From positions 1 to 64,000 of the forward strand of contig NZ_JAAZWC010000001.1 of assembly GCF_013185195.1 (NCBI RefSeq): a stretch of DNA of 64,000 bases, read 5' to 3'. Under the pieces are notes generated by a model. The model was not told where the DNA came from. It saw only the letters and a program-made list of their open reading frames with translations, and searched no databases. Positions within the stretch are counted from its first letter, which is position 1. Each line of letters begins with the position of its first letter. The position numbers were made by a program, and so were the translations under genes. The stretch is from Saccharibacillus qingshengii (lineage in GTDB: Bacteria > Bacillota > Bacilli > Paenibacillales > Paenibacillaceae). This document shows, in pieces, positions 44,639 through 54,046 of the stretch.

Positions 44639-46455
44639 GACGCCGAAGTTTTTCTTTGCCCAAACTCAACGATATTCCGCTTAAACGGAAGTTTTTGCTG
44701 ATCTATCTGCTGTGCGTGCTGCTGCCGATCATGTCGATCAACCTGTTCTTCTATGCGCGGACGTCGGCGGATATCGAAATACGCGAGCGCGAAAATCTTC
44801 GCCGATCCGTCGAACGGGCCGGCGGCGAGCTGCTTGGCATGATTGACGAGAGCGTGGCGCTGAGCCGATCGATCGCGGCCGACGATTCGCTGTACGAAGC
44901 CCTCGACCGCACCTACGATTCTCCGTCGGACTATTATACGATGTACGACGGTTTTCTGAGGGATAAGCTTACCCGGTATATGTCCGCGAATATTCTGGAT
45001 GTGCGCGTCTACACGACAAACCGGACCATTCAGGAAGGTTCGAATTACCGGGTTATCCGGCAGGAAAAAGGCAGACCCGTATGGATGGAGCCTCTGGGCG
45101 CTTCGGCGTCGGCTGTGGCGGTATCCGCCTACCGGGACGAAGAAGCGTACAAACCCGGACGCCGGATCAGTATCGTAGGCCGGATGGATGTGTACCCTTC
45201 CTATGCGAGATATGCCAAATATTCGCGTGTCGATCTGGATCTCGGACGGGTATCGGACATTTTGAACCGGGAACACGGGAGCGTCCAGTTCAAGTTGGTA
45301 GACGGACGCAACCGGGTTGTAGCTGACGGACAGGGCGGGAGGGACGGCGAAGGCGAATTTTATGCCAATGCCAAATTGACCTCCCAAGAAGCGGAATCGG
45401 GCTTTGCGCTGGAGAGGCCGCTTGGAAGCTTGAGTTACGTCAAAGGCTGGAAGCTTGTCGGAATCTCGGATACCCGCTATATCAACGGGCTGAGACACGA
45501 ATCGCTGCGCTCCATTCTGGTTCTGGGCATTTTCAGTACGATTGTGCCTTCGCTGCTGATCTTTTTTATATTCCGTTCTTATCATTCCCGTATCAAACGG
45601 TTATCCCGCCATATGGAAAAGGTACGCAGCGAAAAGTTCGACCTGATCGATATTCCGGAAGGACGGGATGAGATCGGCGGGCTGATTCATGCCTTCAATC
45701 TGATGACCGGACGGATCCGCTCGTTGATCAACGATGTCTACAAACTGGAAATTCGTCAAAAGAATCTGGAGCTGGACCGTGTGAGAACCGAATTGGCCAT
45801 GCTGCAGAGTCAGGTGAATCCCCATTTCCTGTTCAATACGCTGAACGCCGTGCTGGTCGTCTGCACCCGAAACGGCTATCGCGAAGTGACGACCATCGTC
45901 AAAAACCTGTCGCTGTTGATGCGGCAGCTGCTCAGTCGCCCGGATGATCGGGTGCCGCTGGAAGAAGAACTTCAATTTACCCGCATGTATCTCGAAATCG
46001 AGAAATTCCGCTTCGGCGACCGGTTCGATTATGAGTTCGAGGTAGAGCCGGAGGCCGCGAAACTTCGGATTCCGCGGATGAGCATCCAGCCCCTTGTCGA
46101 AAATGCCTGCAAACACGGGCTTCAAGGTCGGAAGTCGGGGCGTATGATCCGTATTTCGGTTCGTTTGAGTGCCGACGGACTTGCGCTTTTCGTCCGGGAC
46201 AACGGTATCGGCATGAATGAAGAGAAGCTCCGTCAGGTAGAAGATCGGATGCACCTGGAATGCCCGTCGGGCGGTGGGAACAATGTCGGACTTCGCAATG
46301 TGCACAGGCGCCTGGAGCTGTTTTACCAACGAGATGTCAGACTTCTTATTCGCAGCCGGGCCGGGCAGGGGACCGAAGCGGGATTTGTTATTCCGCCCTG
46401 CTGGTTGAACCAGGAGGAAGAAGAGGCCGCTTATCCGTGGGACAAGGAGGCGTAA
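44635..46455 (+). CDS. YesM-type sensor histidine kinase
   Basis: A 606-aa sensor kinase with two membrane segments (about 20-40 and 300-320), an extracellular domain between them, a HAMP (MEKVRSEKFDLIDIPEG), H397 in QVNPHFLFNTL as phospho-acceptor, and an ATPase domain with QPLVENACKHG and DNGIGM. It overlaps RR1 by four bases and is separated from RR2 by two bases. The same organisation (kinase, AraC-type regulator, ABC importer, xylanase) is known from xylo-oligosaccharide systems of Geobacillus and Paenibacillus, so it most likely senses xylo-oligosaccharides. Confidence 0.95.
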   Translation: MRRRSFSLPKLNDIPLKRKFLLIYLLCVLLPIMSINLFFYARTSADIEIRERENLRRSVERAGGELLGMIDESVALSRSIAADDSLYEALDRTYDSPSDYYTMYDGFLRDKLTRYMSANILDVRVYTTNRTIQEGSNYRVIRQEKGRPVWMEPLGASASAVAVSAYRDEEAYKPGRRISIVGRMDVYPSYARYAKYSRVDLDLGRVSDILNREHGSVQFKLVDGRNRVVADGQGGRDGEGEFYANAKLTSQEAESGFALERPLGSLSYVKGWKLVGISDTRYINGLRHESLRSILVLGIFSTIVPSLLIFFIFRSYHSRIKRLSRHMEKVRSEKFDLIDIPEGRDEIGGLIHAFNLMTGRIRSLINDVYKLEIRQKNLELDRVRTELAMLQSQVNPHFLFNTLNAVLVVCTRNGYREVTTIVKNLSLLMRQLLSRPDDRVPLEEELQFTRMYLEIEKFRFGDRFDYEFEVEPEAAKLRIPRMSIQPLVENACKHGLQGRKSGRMIRISVRLSADGLALFVRDNGIGMNEEKLRQVEDRMHLECPSGGGNNVGLRNVHRRLELFYQRDVRLLIRSRAGQGTEAGFVIPPCWLNQEEEEAAYPWDKEA

Positions 46456-46457
46456 CG

Positions 46458-48017
46458 ATGGAGATGGAGAAGAGCTACAAAGTGCTGCTTGTCGATGACG
46501 AGCCTCTGGCAATCGAAGGACTGAGATGGATGATCGATTGGGAAAAATACGGTTTTCGCGTCGATGGGATCTGCGAAAACGGGGAGGAAGCTCTCCAACA
46601 TATCCGCAGCGCCGCACCCGATCTGGTCGTCACCGATATCCGCATGCCGGTGATGGACGGGCTGCAGCTGATCGAAGAAACGCGCAAAGCGGGCGACTTT
46701 TCTACTTTGTTTGTGATTACGAGCGGTTACGACGACTTCGATTATGCCCGCCGCGCTATGCGCCTGGGTGTATCCAATTACCTCACCAAGCCGCTGATGG
46801 ACGAAGAAACCGAGGAGATGCTGAGGCGTCTGAGCGGGCAGCTCGGGGAACAAGGAGCGCTGCTTACGCAGACGCGTCATGCCGAAGCGCTGACAGAGCG
46901 CAGGGCACTCTCGTCGATCCTGTTCGGCGAACGCCGGGATGATTCCGGGCCGGTCGAACCGGCGCTTGAGCGGATGTCCGATACGGCCGCAAGCTGGGTG
47001 TATATGCGGCTGACGGCCAACGCCGAGTGGATGCAGGCGGCGCGCGAGATTGTCCGTTCGGCCGAAGAGAGCAGGCGCTGCTGCCGGTGGGTCGAGTCCG
47101 GACGCGGCTTGTCGGGGATCGTGGTCGGTATTCCGGCGGATCGGGACCCTACCGAGGAAGCGCGCCTTTTTGCTGGCGAACTGCTCCGTTCGCTTCCCGG
47201 TGAAGCACGGGGACGGGTACGCCTGGCTGCCGGACGAAGCGTGGACCGACTGGAAGAACTGCGTACGTCGCTCGACAGCGCCGAGGAAGCCGCGCAGCTG
47301 TTGTTTTTCGGCGGATCGGATTTTGCCGTTCATGCGGACACCGCCTCCAACGTGCTGTCTTTTGATGCGGCGGAGCTTGGAGAAGCGGACCGGATCGCGG
47401 CATTGACCGAGAGCGGGAGCAAGGAAGAGATTCGGCTTGCTCTGCGGGAAACGTTCCTGCAATTTGAACGCAGAAGGACTTCTCCCGATCTGGTCGAGAT
47501 GTTCGCGGCGCGAATTGTCCTGCGCTGCGCTTCGGTCTGTCAGGAGCTCGGAGGCGACTTCGAAGAAACGATACGCCGATCGCCTTTTTGCGGCGGGGTG
47601 ACCCTGCTGCCGAACCTTGCGGAGACGCAGCGGCGGTTGGAAGACTTTTGTCTGGACTGCCATACGGAAGCGTCGCTGCTGGCCGAGCGGAGCGGGGGCG
47701 GGGTGCAGGCGCAGGTGGCGGATTTTCTGCGCAGCCGCTACACCGAGAGTTTTACGATCCGGGAACTGGCGGAACGATTCTATGTGCATCCCGTTTACCT
47801 GGGACAGTCTTTTGCCCGCCGCTACGGGATGGGGATCGCGCAGTTCGTACACGATCTGCGGATCGGGGAAGCCTGCAGGCTGCTGCTGGAGAGCGATCTG
47901 CCTTCCTGCGCGATTGCCGAGCGGGTCGGATACAAAGGCTATCCGCATTTTCTTAAACAATTCGAGAAGAAGACCGGCCTCAAGCCGGCGGAGTACAGGG
48001 CGCAGGCTTTATGCTGA
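46458..48017 (+). CDS. YesN-type response regulator 2
   Basis: A 519-aa response regulator, with receiver DDEP, Asp in VVTDIRMPVMDG, ITSGYDDF and TKPLM, a long middle region and an AraC-type C-terminus (RELAERFYVHPVYLGQSFARRYG; AIAERVGYKGYPHFLKQFEKKTG). AAGGAGGCG precedes ATG 46458. With RR1 and the kinase it makes a three-gene unit, followed by the second binding-protein gene. It is the better candidate for direct control of the importer and GH10. Confidence 0.95.
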   Translation: MEMEKSYKVLLVDDEPLAIEGLRWMIDWEKYGFRVDGICENGEEALQHIRSAAPDLVVTDIRMPVMDGLQLIEETRKAGDFSTLFVITSGYDDFDYARRAMRLGVSNYLTKPLMDEETEEMLRRLSGQLGEQGALLTQTRHAEALTERRALSSILFGERRDDSGPVEPALERMSDTAASWVYMRLTANAEWMQAAREIVRSAEESRRCCRWVESGRGLSGIVVGIPADRDPTEEARLFAGELLRSLPGEARGRVRLAAGRSVDRLEELRTSLDSAEEAAQLLFFGGSDFAVHADTASNVLSFDAAELGEADRIAALTESGSKEEIRLALRETFLQFERRRTSPDLVEMFAARIVLRCASVCQELGGDFEETIRRSPFCGGVTLLPNLAETQRRLEDFCLDCHTEASLLAERSGGGVQAQVADFLRSRYTESFTIRELAERFYVHPVYLGQSFARRYGMGIAQFVHDLRIGEACRLLLESDLPSCAIAERVGYKGYPHFLKQFEKKTGLKPAEYRAQALC

Positions 48018-48087
48018 GCGTCCTTTTTTTGTAAGGAACGGAAATAGCCTTAAATTTAGGGGGGAAGAAGCTTAAGTCTGCCTATTA

Positions 48088-48101
48088 TGAAAGCGTATAC
48101 A
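48088..48101 (+). promoter_or_regulatory. cre-like box upstream of second ABC operon
   Basis: TGAAAGCGTATACA matches the CcpA consensus at 13 of 14 positions, about 70-80 bp before the binding-protein gene. It implies repression of uptake and the GH10 gene by preferred sugars. Confidence 0.6.
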
Positions 48102-48168
48102 TTAGATCATAATAAAAGAGTACAAACGATCCAATCTCGAAAGAGGACAACATATGAGGGGGTTGAAC

Positions 48169-49806
48169 ATGAAAAAACTGTGGGGAGCGACGTCCTTGAT
48201 TCTTGCGGCTGCATTGACGCTCAGCGCGTGCGGAGGCGAAGAAGCGGAAAATGCGAAGGACGGTTCGAAAGTCGTAACCATCTCGGCTTTTATCAGTACA
48301 CCGAATCAGGCACCGACCGCCGATAACCGGATTTACAAAAAGATTCAGGACGACCTTGGGGTCAAACTGAACATGGAATTCCTGGTCGGGGATCTGCAGC
48401 AGAAACTCGGAGTCATGATCGCCGGCGGCGATTATCCGGACCTGATTACCGCCGATACCAAGCTGGTCGCGGCCGGAGCCGTCATTCCGCTGGAAGATCT
48501 GATCGAAGAGCATGCGCCCAATCTGAAAAAGCACTACGAGAAACATTGGAACCGGATGAAAGACTCCAGTGACGGCCATATCTACTGGCTGCCGAACTAT
48601 GGCGCTTATTCCGGGGAGTTCAACAGCAGCTCCTACTCGGGTCCGGCTTTTTGGATTCAGAAAGCCATCTTGAAAGACGCCGGTTATCCGACGCCCAAGA
48701 CGCTCGACGAATACATGAAGTTGATTCGCGACTACGAAGCCAAGAACCCGACGATCGACGGCCAGCCGACCATCGGTTTTACGACACTCGCTTCGGATTG
48801 GCGAACGTTCCCGCTGCTGAATCCGCCGGAGCATCTCACCGGGCACCCCAACGACGGAGGCGTCGTCGTCGACAACGACGTCGCGACGGTCTTTGCGGAC
48901 AAGGATATGTCCAAACAGTACTATCAAGCGCTGAACGGTCTGTATAACGAAGGGCTGTTCGACAAAGAAGCGTTCGTCCAGAACTACGACCAATATCTGG
49001 CCAAAGTATCGTCGGGACGCGTACTCGGCATGTTCGACCAGCACTGGAACTTCCAGCCGGCCGAAGATACGCTGGTCTCGCAGAACAAAATCGATCAGAC
49101 CTATGTCGGATTCCCGCTTGTCTACGATACGAGTATCAAGGACCATTATCTCGACCGTCCGGTCATTAACTTGAACAACGGCTTCGGGATCAGCAAGAAC
49201 GCCGAAGATCCGGTACGCATCATCAAGTTCCTAGATGCCCTGATGGGCGAGGACTACCAGAAGATGCTGAGCTGGGGCGAAGAAGGCGTCGATTACATGG
49301 TCGACGACAAAGGTCGGTTCTACCGTACGCCGGAACAGCGCAAGCAGCAGGAAGATCCGGCCTGGAAACTTGCCAACCGCGCGGACGGATTCTATGGAGC
49401 CGTACCGAAGACGCAGGGTACGTTCAGCGACGGCAATGCGACGGGCCCCGGCGACCAACCGGAAGAATTCTACGCCAGTCTGCGCGACGAAGACAAGAAA
49501 CTGCTTGATACTTACGGATTCAAGACCTGGAGCGATTTCTTCTCGCCGGCTCCCGAGAATCCCGTCTATTACCCGGCTTGGCAGATCGATCTGATCGAAG
49601 GTTCCGACGCTTCCGTCGCGAACAAACAGATGACCGACACTTCGCTTAAGTATCTGCCGCAGGCGGTCATGGCCGACAGCGCAAACTTCGAGGCGGCCTG
49701 GAGCAAATATGTCGAAGCTTTTGGCAAGATCAATGTCAAAGCTTATGAAGAACGCGTTAACGAACAAATCCAATGGCGCATCAAAAACTGGGCCACGGAC
49801 AAGTAA
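48169..49806 (+). CDS. Extracellular solute-binding lipoprotein (xylo-oligosaccharide?)
   Basis: Binding protein of the second importer, about 545 aa. A lipoprotein signal peptide ends in the lipobox LSAC, then an acidic linker; the mature part has the large-cleft sugar-binding fold typical with LplB/YtcP permeases. Two starts are plausible: ATG 48169 after GAGGGGG and ATG 48154 after AGAGGA. The signal peptide works with either. Location after a YesM/YesN unit and before two permeases and GH10 points to xylo-oligosaccharides or aldouronates as ligand. Confidence 0.92.
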   Translation: MKKLWGATSLILAAALTLSACGGEEAENAKDGSKVVTISAFISTPNQAPTADNRIYKKIQDDLGVKLNMEFLVGDLQQKLGVMIAGGDYPDLITADTKLVAAGAVIPLEDLIEEHAPNLKKHYEKHWNRMKDSSDGHIYWLPNYGAYSGEFNSSSYSGPAFWIQKAILKDAGYPTPKTLDEYMKLIRDYEAKNPTIDGQPTIGFTTLASDWRTFPLLNPPEHLTGHPNDGGVVVDNDVATVFADKDMSKQYYQALNGLYNEGLFDKEAFVQNYDQYLAKVSSGRVLGMFDQHWNFQPAEDTLVSQNKIDQTYVGFPLVYDTSIKDHYLDRPVINLNNGFGISKNAEDPVRIIKFLDALMGEDYQKMLSWGEEGVDYMVDDKGRFYRTPEQRKQQEDPAWKLANRADGFYGAVPKTQGTFSDGNATGPGDQPEEFYASLRDEDKKLLDTYGFKTWSDFFSPAPENPVYYPAWQIDLIEGSDASVANKQMTDTSLKYLPQAVMADSANFEAAWSKYVEAFGKINVKAYEERVNEQIQWRIKNWATDK

Positions 49807-49819
49807 CCCAAGGAGGCAG

Positions 49820-49862
49820 GATCGGGAGGAGCGGCAGCCGCTTCTTCCGTCCTTTGCCGCCA
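49820..49862 (+). promoter_or_regulatory. Intercistronic hairpin after second binding-protein gene
   Basis: Imperfect GC-rich stem with GCGGC/GCCGC at its tip, flanked by GGAGGA and TCTTCC, without a T-run. It mirrors the hairpin after the first binding-protein gene and probably biases expression towards the binding protein. Confidence 0.45.
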
Positions 49863-49897
49863 ATCGAGTCCGAATAGCCGGTTAGGGGGAAAGTATT

Positions 49898-50854
49898 ATG
49901 GCCAAAGCCGTTCCGAGCAGTTCCGCATCCGCGGGTTTGCCCAAAACATCGCTATTGAAGCGTCTGCGCAGTCAAAAGCAGCTCATGTTCATGTCGCTGC
50001 CAATCGTTGTCTATATCCTTATCTTCTCGTATTACCCGATCTGGGGTTGGGTTATGGCTTTTCAGGATTACAGTCCCGCCAAAGTGTTCTCGGAACAAAA
50101 ATGGGTCGGATTCAAACACTTTGCGTTCCTGTTTACGGACGACGCTTTCCTGCGCGTGCTTCGCAACACGGTCGCGATGAGTCTGATCAATATGATCCTG
50201 GGCTTTGTCACCGCAATTGTGTTCGCGCTGCTGCTGAACGAAATCAAAGGACGCTTTTTCAAAAGAACCATTCAAACCGTCTCGTATCTGCCGCACTTTC
50301 TGTCCTGGATCATCGTAACGGGCATCGTGGCAAGCTCTCTGTCGGTCGACGGCGGGATCGTGAACGTGGTGCTGATGAACCTGGGGCTGATCAACGAACC
50401 GATTATGTGGCTCAGCGTACCGGAGTATTTCTGGGGCATCGTCGGCGGTTCCCATGTATGGAAAGAACTTGGCTGGAACGCCATTATCTATCTTGCGGCC
50501 ATCACCTCGATCGATCCTTCGCAGTATGAAGCCGCGGAGATCGACGGAGCGAACCGATATCACAAAATGCTGTATATCACGCTGCCGGGCATCAAGTCGA
50601 TCGTCGTGATCCTGCTGATCATGAATATGGGCTGGATGCTTGAAGCGGGCTTTGAAGTACAGTACCTGCTCGGCAACGGCGTCGTTGTGGACTGGTCGCA
50701 GACCATCGATATTTTCGTATTGAAATACGGCCTGCAGATCGGCAACTACTCGCTTGCGACCGCGGCCGGCATATTCAAGACGGTCGTCAGCATCACGCTG
50801 ATCTTTGCCGCCAATACAATCGCGAAGCGGCTCGGCGAAGACCGGCTGATCTAG
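49898..50854 (+). CDS. Carbohydrate ABC transporter permease, LplB type
   Basis: CUT1 permease of 318 aa, six membrane segments. Family motifs: YYPIWGWVMAFQDYSPAK near the start, and the EAA loop YEAAEIDGANRYHKMLYITLPG that contacts the ATPase. The ribosome site is AGGGGGAAAG. It pairs with the YtcP-type permease 15 bp downstream. No ATPase gene occurs here. Its sequence is clearly related to, but distinct from, the permease at 24412, as expected for two importers with different ligands. Confidence 0.95.
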   Translation: MAKAVPSSSASAGLPKTSLLKRLRSQKQLMFMSLPIVVYILIFSYYPIWGWVMAFQDYSPAKVFSEQKWVGFKHFAFLFTDDAFLRVLRNTVAMSLINMILGFVTAIVFALLLNEIKGRFFKRTIQTVSYLPHFLSWIIVTGIVASSLSVDGGIVNVVLMNLGLINEPIMWLSVPEYFWGIVGGSHVWKELGWNAIIYLAAITSIDPSQYEAAEIDGANRYHKMLYITLPGIKSIVVILLIMNMGWMLEAGFEVQYLLGNGVVVDWSQTIDIFVLKYGLQIGNYSLATAAGIFKTVVSITLIFAANTIAKRLGEDRLI

Positions 50855-50869
50855 GGGAGGACGAAAGCG

Positions 50870-51775
50870 ATGAACGCCAAAAAAACGCAGATCGAACCGT
50901 TTATTTTCCACACGCTGAACGGCCTGTTGATGATCGCCGTGGCCGTGGTTACGCTGTACCCGTTTCTCAATACGTTCGCGGTGTCCCTGAATGCGGGCAA
51001 CGATACGATCCGCGGAGGCATCTATCTGTGGCCGAGAATCTGGACCGATCAGAATTACCGCGCCGTGTTCGCGAACGGCAACATTCTGAACGCGTTCTGG
51101 GTCTCGGTGGCCCGAACCGTGCTGGCTACGGTGCTCAGTCTGTTCCTGACTTCGATGCTCGCGTATACGCTCAGCCGCAAAGATTATATCCTGCGCAAGC
51201 CGATCACGATTCTGGTCGTGCTGACGATGTACTTCAGCGCGGGTCTGATTCCGACTTATTTTCTGATGAAAGACCTGCATCTGCTGAACAACTTCCTGGT
51301 CTATATCGTGCCCGGACTGGTCAGTGCTTTTAACATGATCGTAATCCGGACGTACATCCAGACGCTCCCGGAAGGGTTGATCGAATCGGCCAAGATCGAC
51401 GGCGCAGGCGATTTCCGGACCTTCATCTCGATCATCCTGCCGCTCTGCCAGCCTGTACTCGCCACCGTGGCGCTGTTCGTGGCGGTCGGGCAGTGGAACT
51501 CCTGGTTCGATACTTTCCTGTACGCTTCGTCGAAGCAGGAACTCAGTACCCTTCAGTTCGAGCTGATGAAGCTGCTGTCTTCTTCGATGAACCTGAACAG
51601 CAGCGCCGCCGTGTCCAGTGGAGCGGATCCGAACGCCGCCGCGCAAAATATGGTGACGCCGGTATCGATCCGCGCCGCGATCACGATCGTAGCGTCGCTG
51701 CCGATCCTCGTTGTCTATCCGTTTTTGCAAAAGTATTTCGTACACGGTCTGCAGTTGGGCAGCGTCAAGGAATAA
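50870..51775 (+). CDS. Carbohydrate ABC transporter permease, YtcP type
   Basis: Second CUT1 permease, 301 aa, six membrane segments. The EAA loop reads IESAKIDGAGDFRTFISIILP and the end KYFVHGLQLGSVKE is standard for the subfamily. GGGGAGGACG precedes the start. Together with the upstream permease and the lipoprotein it forms the importer whose product would be the substrate of the intracellular GH10 directly downstream. Confidence 0.95.
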   Translation: MNAKKTQIEPFIFHTLNGLLMIAVAVVTLYPFLNTFAVSLNAGNDTIRGGIYLWPRIWTDQNYRAVFANGNILNAFWVSVARTVLATVLSLFLTSMLAYTLSRKDYILRKPITILVVLTMYFSAGLIPTYFLMKDLHLLNNFLVYIVPGLVSAFNMIVIRTYIQTLPEGLIESAKIDGAGDFRTFISIILPLCQPVLATVALFVAVGQWNSWFDTFLYASSKQELSTLQFELMKLLSSSMNLNSSAAVSSGADPNAAAQNMVTPVSIRAAITIVASLPILVVYPFLQKYFVHGLQLGSVKE

Positions 51776-51820
51776 AGCGGCGAACAAGCCGGCAAACGCA
51801 CATGAAAAGGAGAGAGTCCG

Positions 51821-52819
51821 ATGGAGAGAGAAACGCCGTCCCTGCAGAAGGCGTATACCGACCTGTTTCGAATAGGCGCCGCCGTAAGTACGGAAACGCT
51901 TCGGCGCGAGCAGGAATTTGTAGCCCGTCACTATAACAGCCTGACTGCCGAGAATCAGATGAAGTTCGAGGAGATCCATCCGGAAGAAGACCGGTATACG
52001 TTTGAAGCGGCCGACGAGATCGTCGACTTCGCCGTTCGGCACAAGATGGCCGTTCGGGGTCACACGCTGGTCTGGCACAATCAGACGCCGGCCTGGGTAT
52101 TCCAAGAAGACGGGGGCCAAGCTTCTCGGACCCAGGTACTGAAACGTTTGGAAGAGCATACGTACACCGTTATGCGGCGCTACGCGGGCAGGATCGGGGC
52201 CTGGGACGTCGTCAATGAAGCCGTCGAAGACGGAGCGGCCGGCTATCTACGTCAAACGCCTTGGCTGGACTGCGTCGGCGAAGACTATCTGGAGCAGGCG
52301 TTCCATATCGCGCATCGCGCCGATCCCGATGCCCTGCTGTTTTACAACGATTACAACGAGACAGATCCGCTCAAGCGGGAGAAGATCCATCGCCTTGTCG
52401 GTTCGCTCAAGGCGGCCGGAGCTCCGGTGCATGGCATCGGGATGCAGGGACACTGGAACCTGTACGGTCCTCCGATCGACGAGATTAAGGAAGCGATCGA
52501 GCTTTACATTTCGCTTGGCGTCAGGCTGCATATCACGGAGCTGGATCTGTCCGCGTTCCGGTTCGAAGATCGGAGAACGGACCTTGCCGCGCCGACGCCG
52601 GAGATGGAGCAGCTGCTGACGGTCCGCTACGAAGAGATCTTCCGTCTGTTCCGCGAGTACCGCTCGGCGATCGATTCGGTTACGTTTTGGGGAGCGGCCG
52701 ATACGCGAACCTGGTTGGACGGTTTCCCGGTGCGGGGCCGCCTCAACTGGCCGCTGCCTTTTGACCGCAAGCTTCAAGCGAAGCCGGCGTTCTGGCGCAT
52801 CGTGGAAGCGGCGCGCTGA
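51821..52819 (+). CDS. Intracellular GH10 endo-1,4-beta-xylanase
   Basis: Retaining xylanase, 332 aa, a complete (beta/alpha)8 barrel with no signal peptide and no binding module. It therefore works inside the cell on imported xylo-oligosaccharides or aldouronates, as known for XynA2-type enzymes of Paenibacillus. The acid/base is E133 (WDVVNEAV) and the nucleophile E240 (HITELDLS); TAENQMKFEEIHP and RGHTLVWHNQTP are family motifs. AAAAGGAGAGAG precedes the start, 45 bp after the permease. It closes the operon and is followed by a terminator. Confidence 0.96.
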   Translation: MERETPSLQKAYTDLFRIGAAVSTETLRREQEFVARHYNSLTAENQMKFEEIHPEEDRYTFEAADEIVDFAVRHKMAVRGHTLVWHNQTPAWVFQEDGGQASRTQVLKRLEEHTYTVMRRYAGRIGAWDVVNEAVEDGAAGYLRQTPWLDCVGEDYLEQAFHIAHRADPDALLFYNDYNETDPLKREKIHRLVGSLKAAGAPVHGIGMQGHWNLYGPPIDEIKEAIELYISLGVRLHITELDLSAFRFEDRRTDLAAPTPEMEQLLTVRYEEIFRLFREYRSAIDSVTFWGAADTRTWLDGFPVRGRLNWPLPFDRKLQAKPAFWRIVEAAR

Positions 52820-52884
52820 GAGATGCTGAGCGATGTAGAAGAGAAGAAGCCATTTTAATAGGAGTCCGAATAGAAATGGAATAC

Positions 52885-52915
52885 GATGTCCGCGATCGCT
52901 GCGGGCATCTTTTTT
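52885..52915 (+). terminator. Terminator after GH10
   Basis: GATGTCCGC / GCGGGCATC stem followed by six T residues. Confidence 0.85.
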
Positions 52916-52939
52916 ATTTCTGAAGCCAAAACGAAATAT

Positions 52940-52993
52940 TTTACACTGTTTTTACAAAACAATGGTTTTGCGTTAATTTTCGCTCTCTACAAT
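52940..52993 (+). promoter_or_regulatory. PhoP-type box and promoter of the pst operon
   Basis: TTTACA at 52940-52945 and TTTACA at 52951-52956 are direct repeats with exactly five bases between, as in PhoP boxes. A third, TTAATT, lies at 52973, in 11-bp register. A -10-like TACAAT follows at 52988-52993. Phosphate-starvation activation through PhoPR is therefore predicted. Confidence 0.7.
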
Positions 52994-53078
52994 AGGAACT
53001 GTTAAGCGGCACGGACAACTCGGATAGAGAGCAGACGGCCGCAATCGTATGAACACCACTAGGAGGGTCAAACCAGAC

Positions 53079-54023
53079 ATGAAATCGAAAAAAACATTAT
53101 TCGGCACTTTAACACTTTCCGCTATGCTCGCACTTACCGCTTGCGGTAACGGCAGCACAACGGCGACTACGGAAACATCGGCAGCAGGTTCGGGTACAAC
53201 TCCGGCAGCTACAGAAACACCGGCGGCAGAGTCCGTATCGGGATCCATCCTGGCAGTCGGATCGACGGCTCTGCAGCCGCTGGTCGATCAAGTGGGTCAG
53301 AAATACATGACCGAGAATGCTGAAGTTACGGTTCAAGTACAGGGCGGAGGCAGCGGCACGGGCCTGACTCAGGTATCCGAAGGCGCAGCCGACATCGGCA
53401 ACTCCGACGTATTCGCGGAAGAAAAACTGGATGCCGACAAGGCAGCCGAACTGGTTGACCATCAAGTCGCGGTTGTCGCTATGGCAACTGTCGTGAACAA
53501 AGATACGGGCGTAACCGATCTGAGCAAACAGCAGCTGTTGGACGTATTCAGCGGCAAAGTGAAAAACTGGAAAGACGTTGGCGGTTCCGATCAAGCGATC
53601 GTCATCGTTAACCGCCCGAGCAGCTCGGGTACGCGTGCCACATTCGAGAAGTACGCACTGGGTGAAAAAGTCGAAAACGTACCGGGCGCTATCGAACAGG
53701 ATTCCTCGGGTACCGTTAAGCAAATCGTTGCCGATACCAAAGGCGCTGTAGGTTACCTGGCGTTCTCGTACCTCGACGACACCGTTACGGCTCTGAGCTA
53801 CGAAGGCGTAGAACCAAAAGAAGAAAACGTACAAAGTGGCAAATACCCAATCTGGGCTTACGAGCACATGTACACGAAAGGCGAGCCGGAAGGCGCAGCC
53901 AAGGCTTTCCTGGATTACATGATGACTGAAGAAGTACAAAACGCGGACGTTGTGGAACTGGGTTACATCCCGGTATCCAGCATGGAAACCAAGCGTGACG
54001 CAGAAGGCAAAACGATTCAGTAA
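53079..54023 (+). CDS. pstS: Phosphate ABC transporter substrate-binding protein
   Basis: Phosphate-binding lipoprotein, 314 aa. The signal peptide ends with the lipobox LTAC, then a Thr/Ala/Glu-rich linker. The PBP-like fold shows the phosphate-loop segments GSTALQPL, GGGSGTGLTQ and RPSSSGTRATFEKY. ATG 53079 has AGGAGGGT eleven bases upstream; an ATG at 53049 precedes that ribosome site and is less likely. First gene of pstSCAB behind a PhoP-like promoter. A hairpin between pstS and pstC fits the usual excess of PstS over the channel proteins. Confidence 0.97.
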   Translation: MKSKKTLFGTLTLSAMLALTACGNGSTTATTETSAAGSGTTPAATETPAAESVSGSILAVGSTALQPLVDQVGQKYMTENAEVTVQVQGGGSGTGLTQVSEGAADIGNSDVFAEEKLDADKAAELVDHQVAVVAMATVVNKDTGVTDLSKQQLLDVFSGKVKNWKDVGGSDQAIVIVNRPSSSGTRATFEKYALGEKVENVPGAIEQDSSGTVKQIVADTKGAVGYLAFSYLDDTVTALSYEGVEPKEENVQSGKYPIWAYEHMYTKGEPEGAAKAFLDYMMTEEVQNADVVELGYIPVSSMETKRDAEGKTIQ

Positions 54024-54046
54024 TCTTTCGGCAGCACCGGCAAAAA

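Noticed and set aside
49952-52159. 735-aa open frame on the minus strand
   Set aside because: Antisense to two conserved permeases and GH10; composition (His/Asp/Arg/Gln-rich) is that of a shadow frame.
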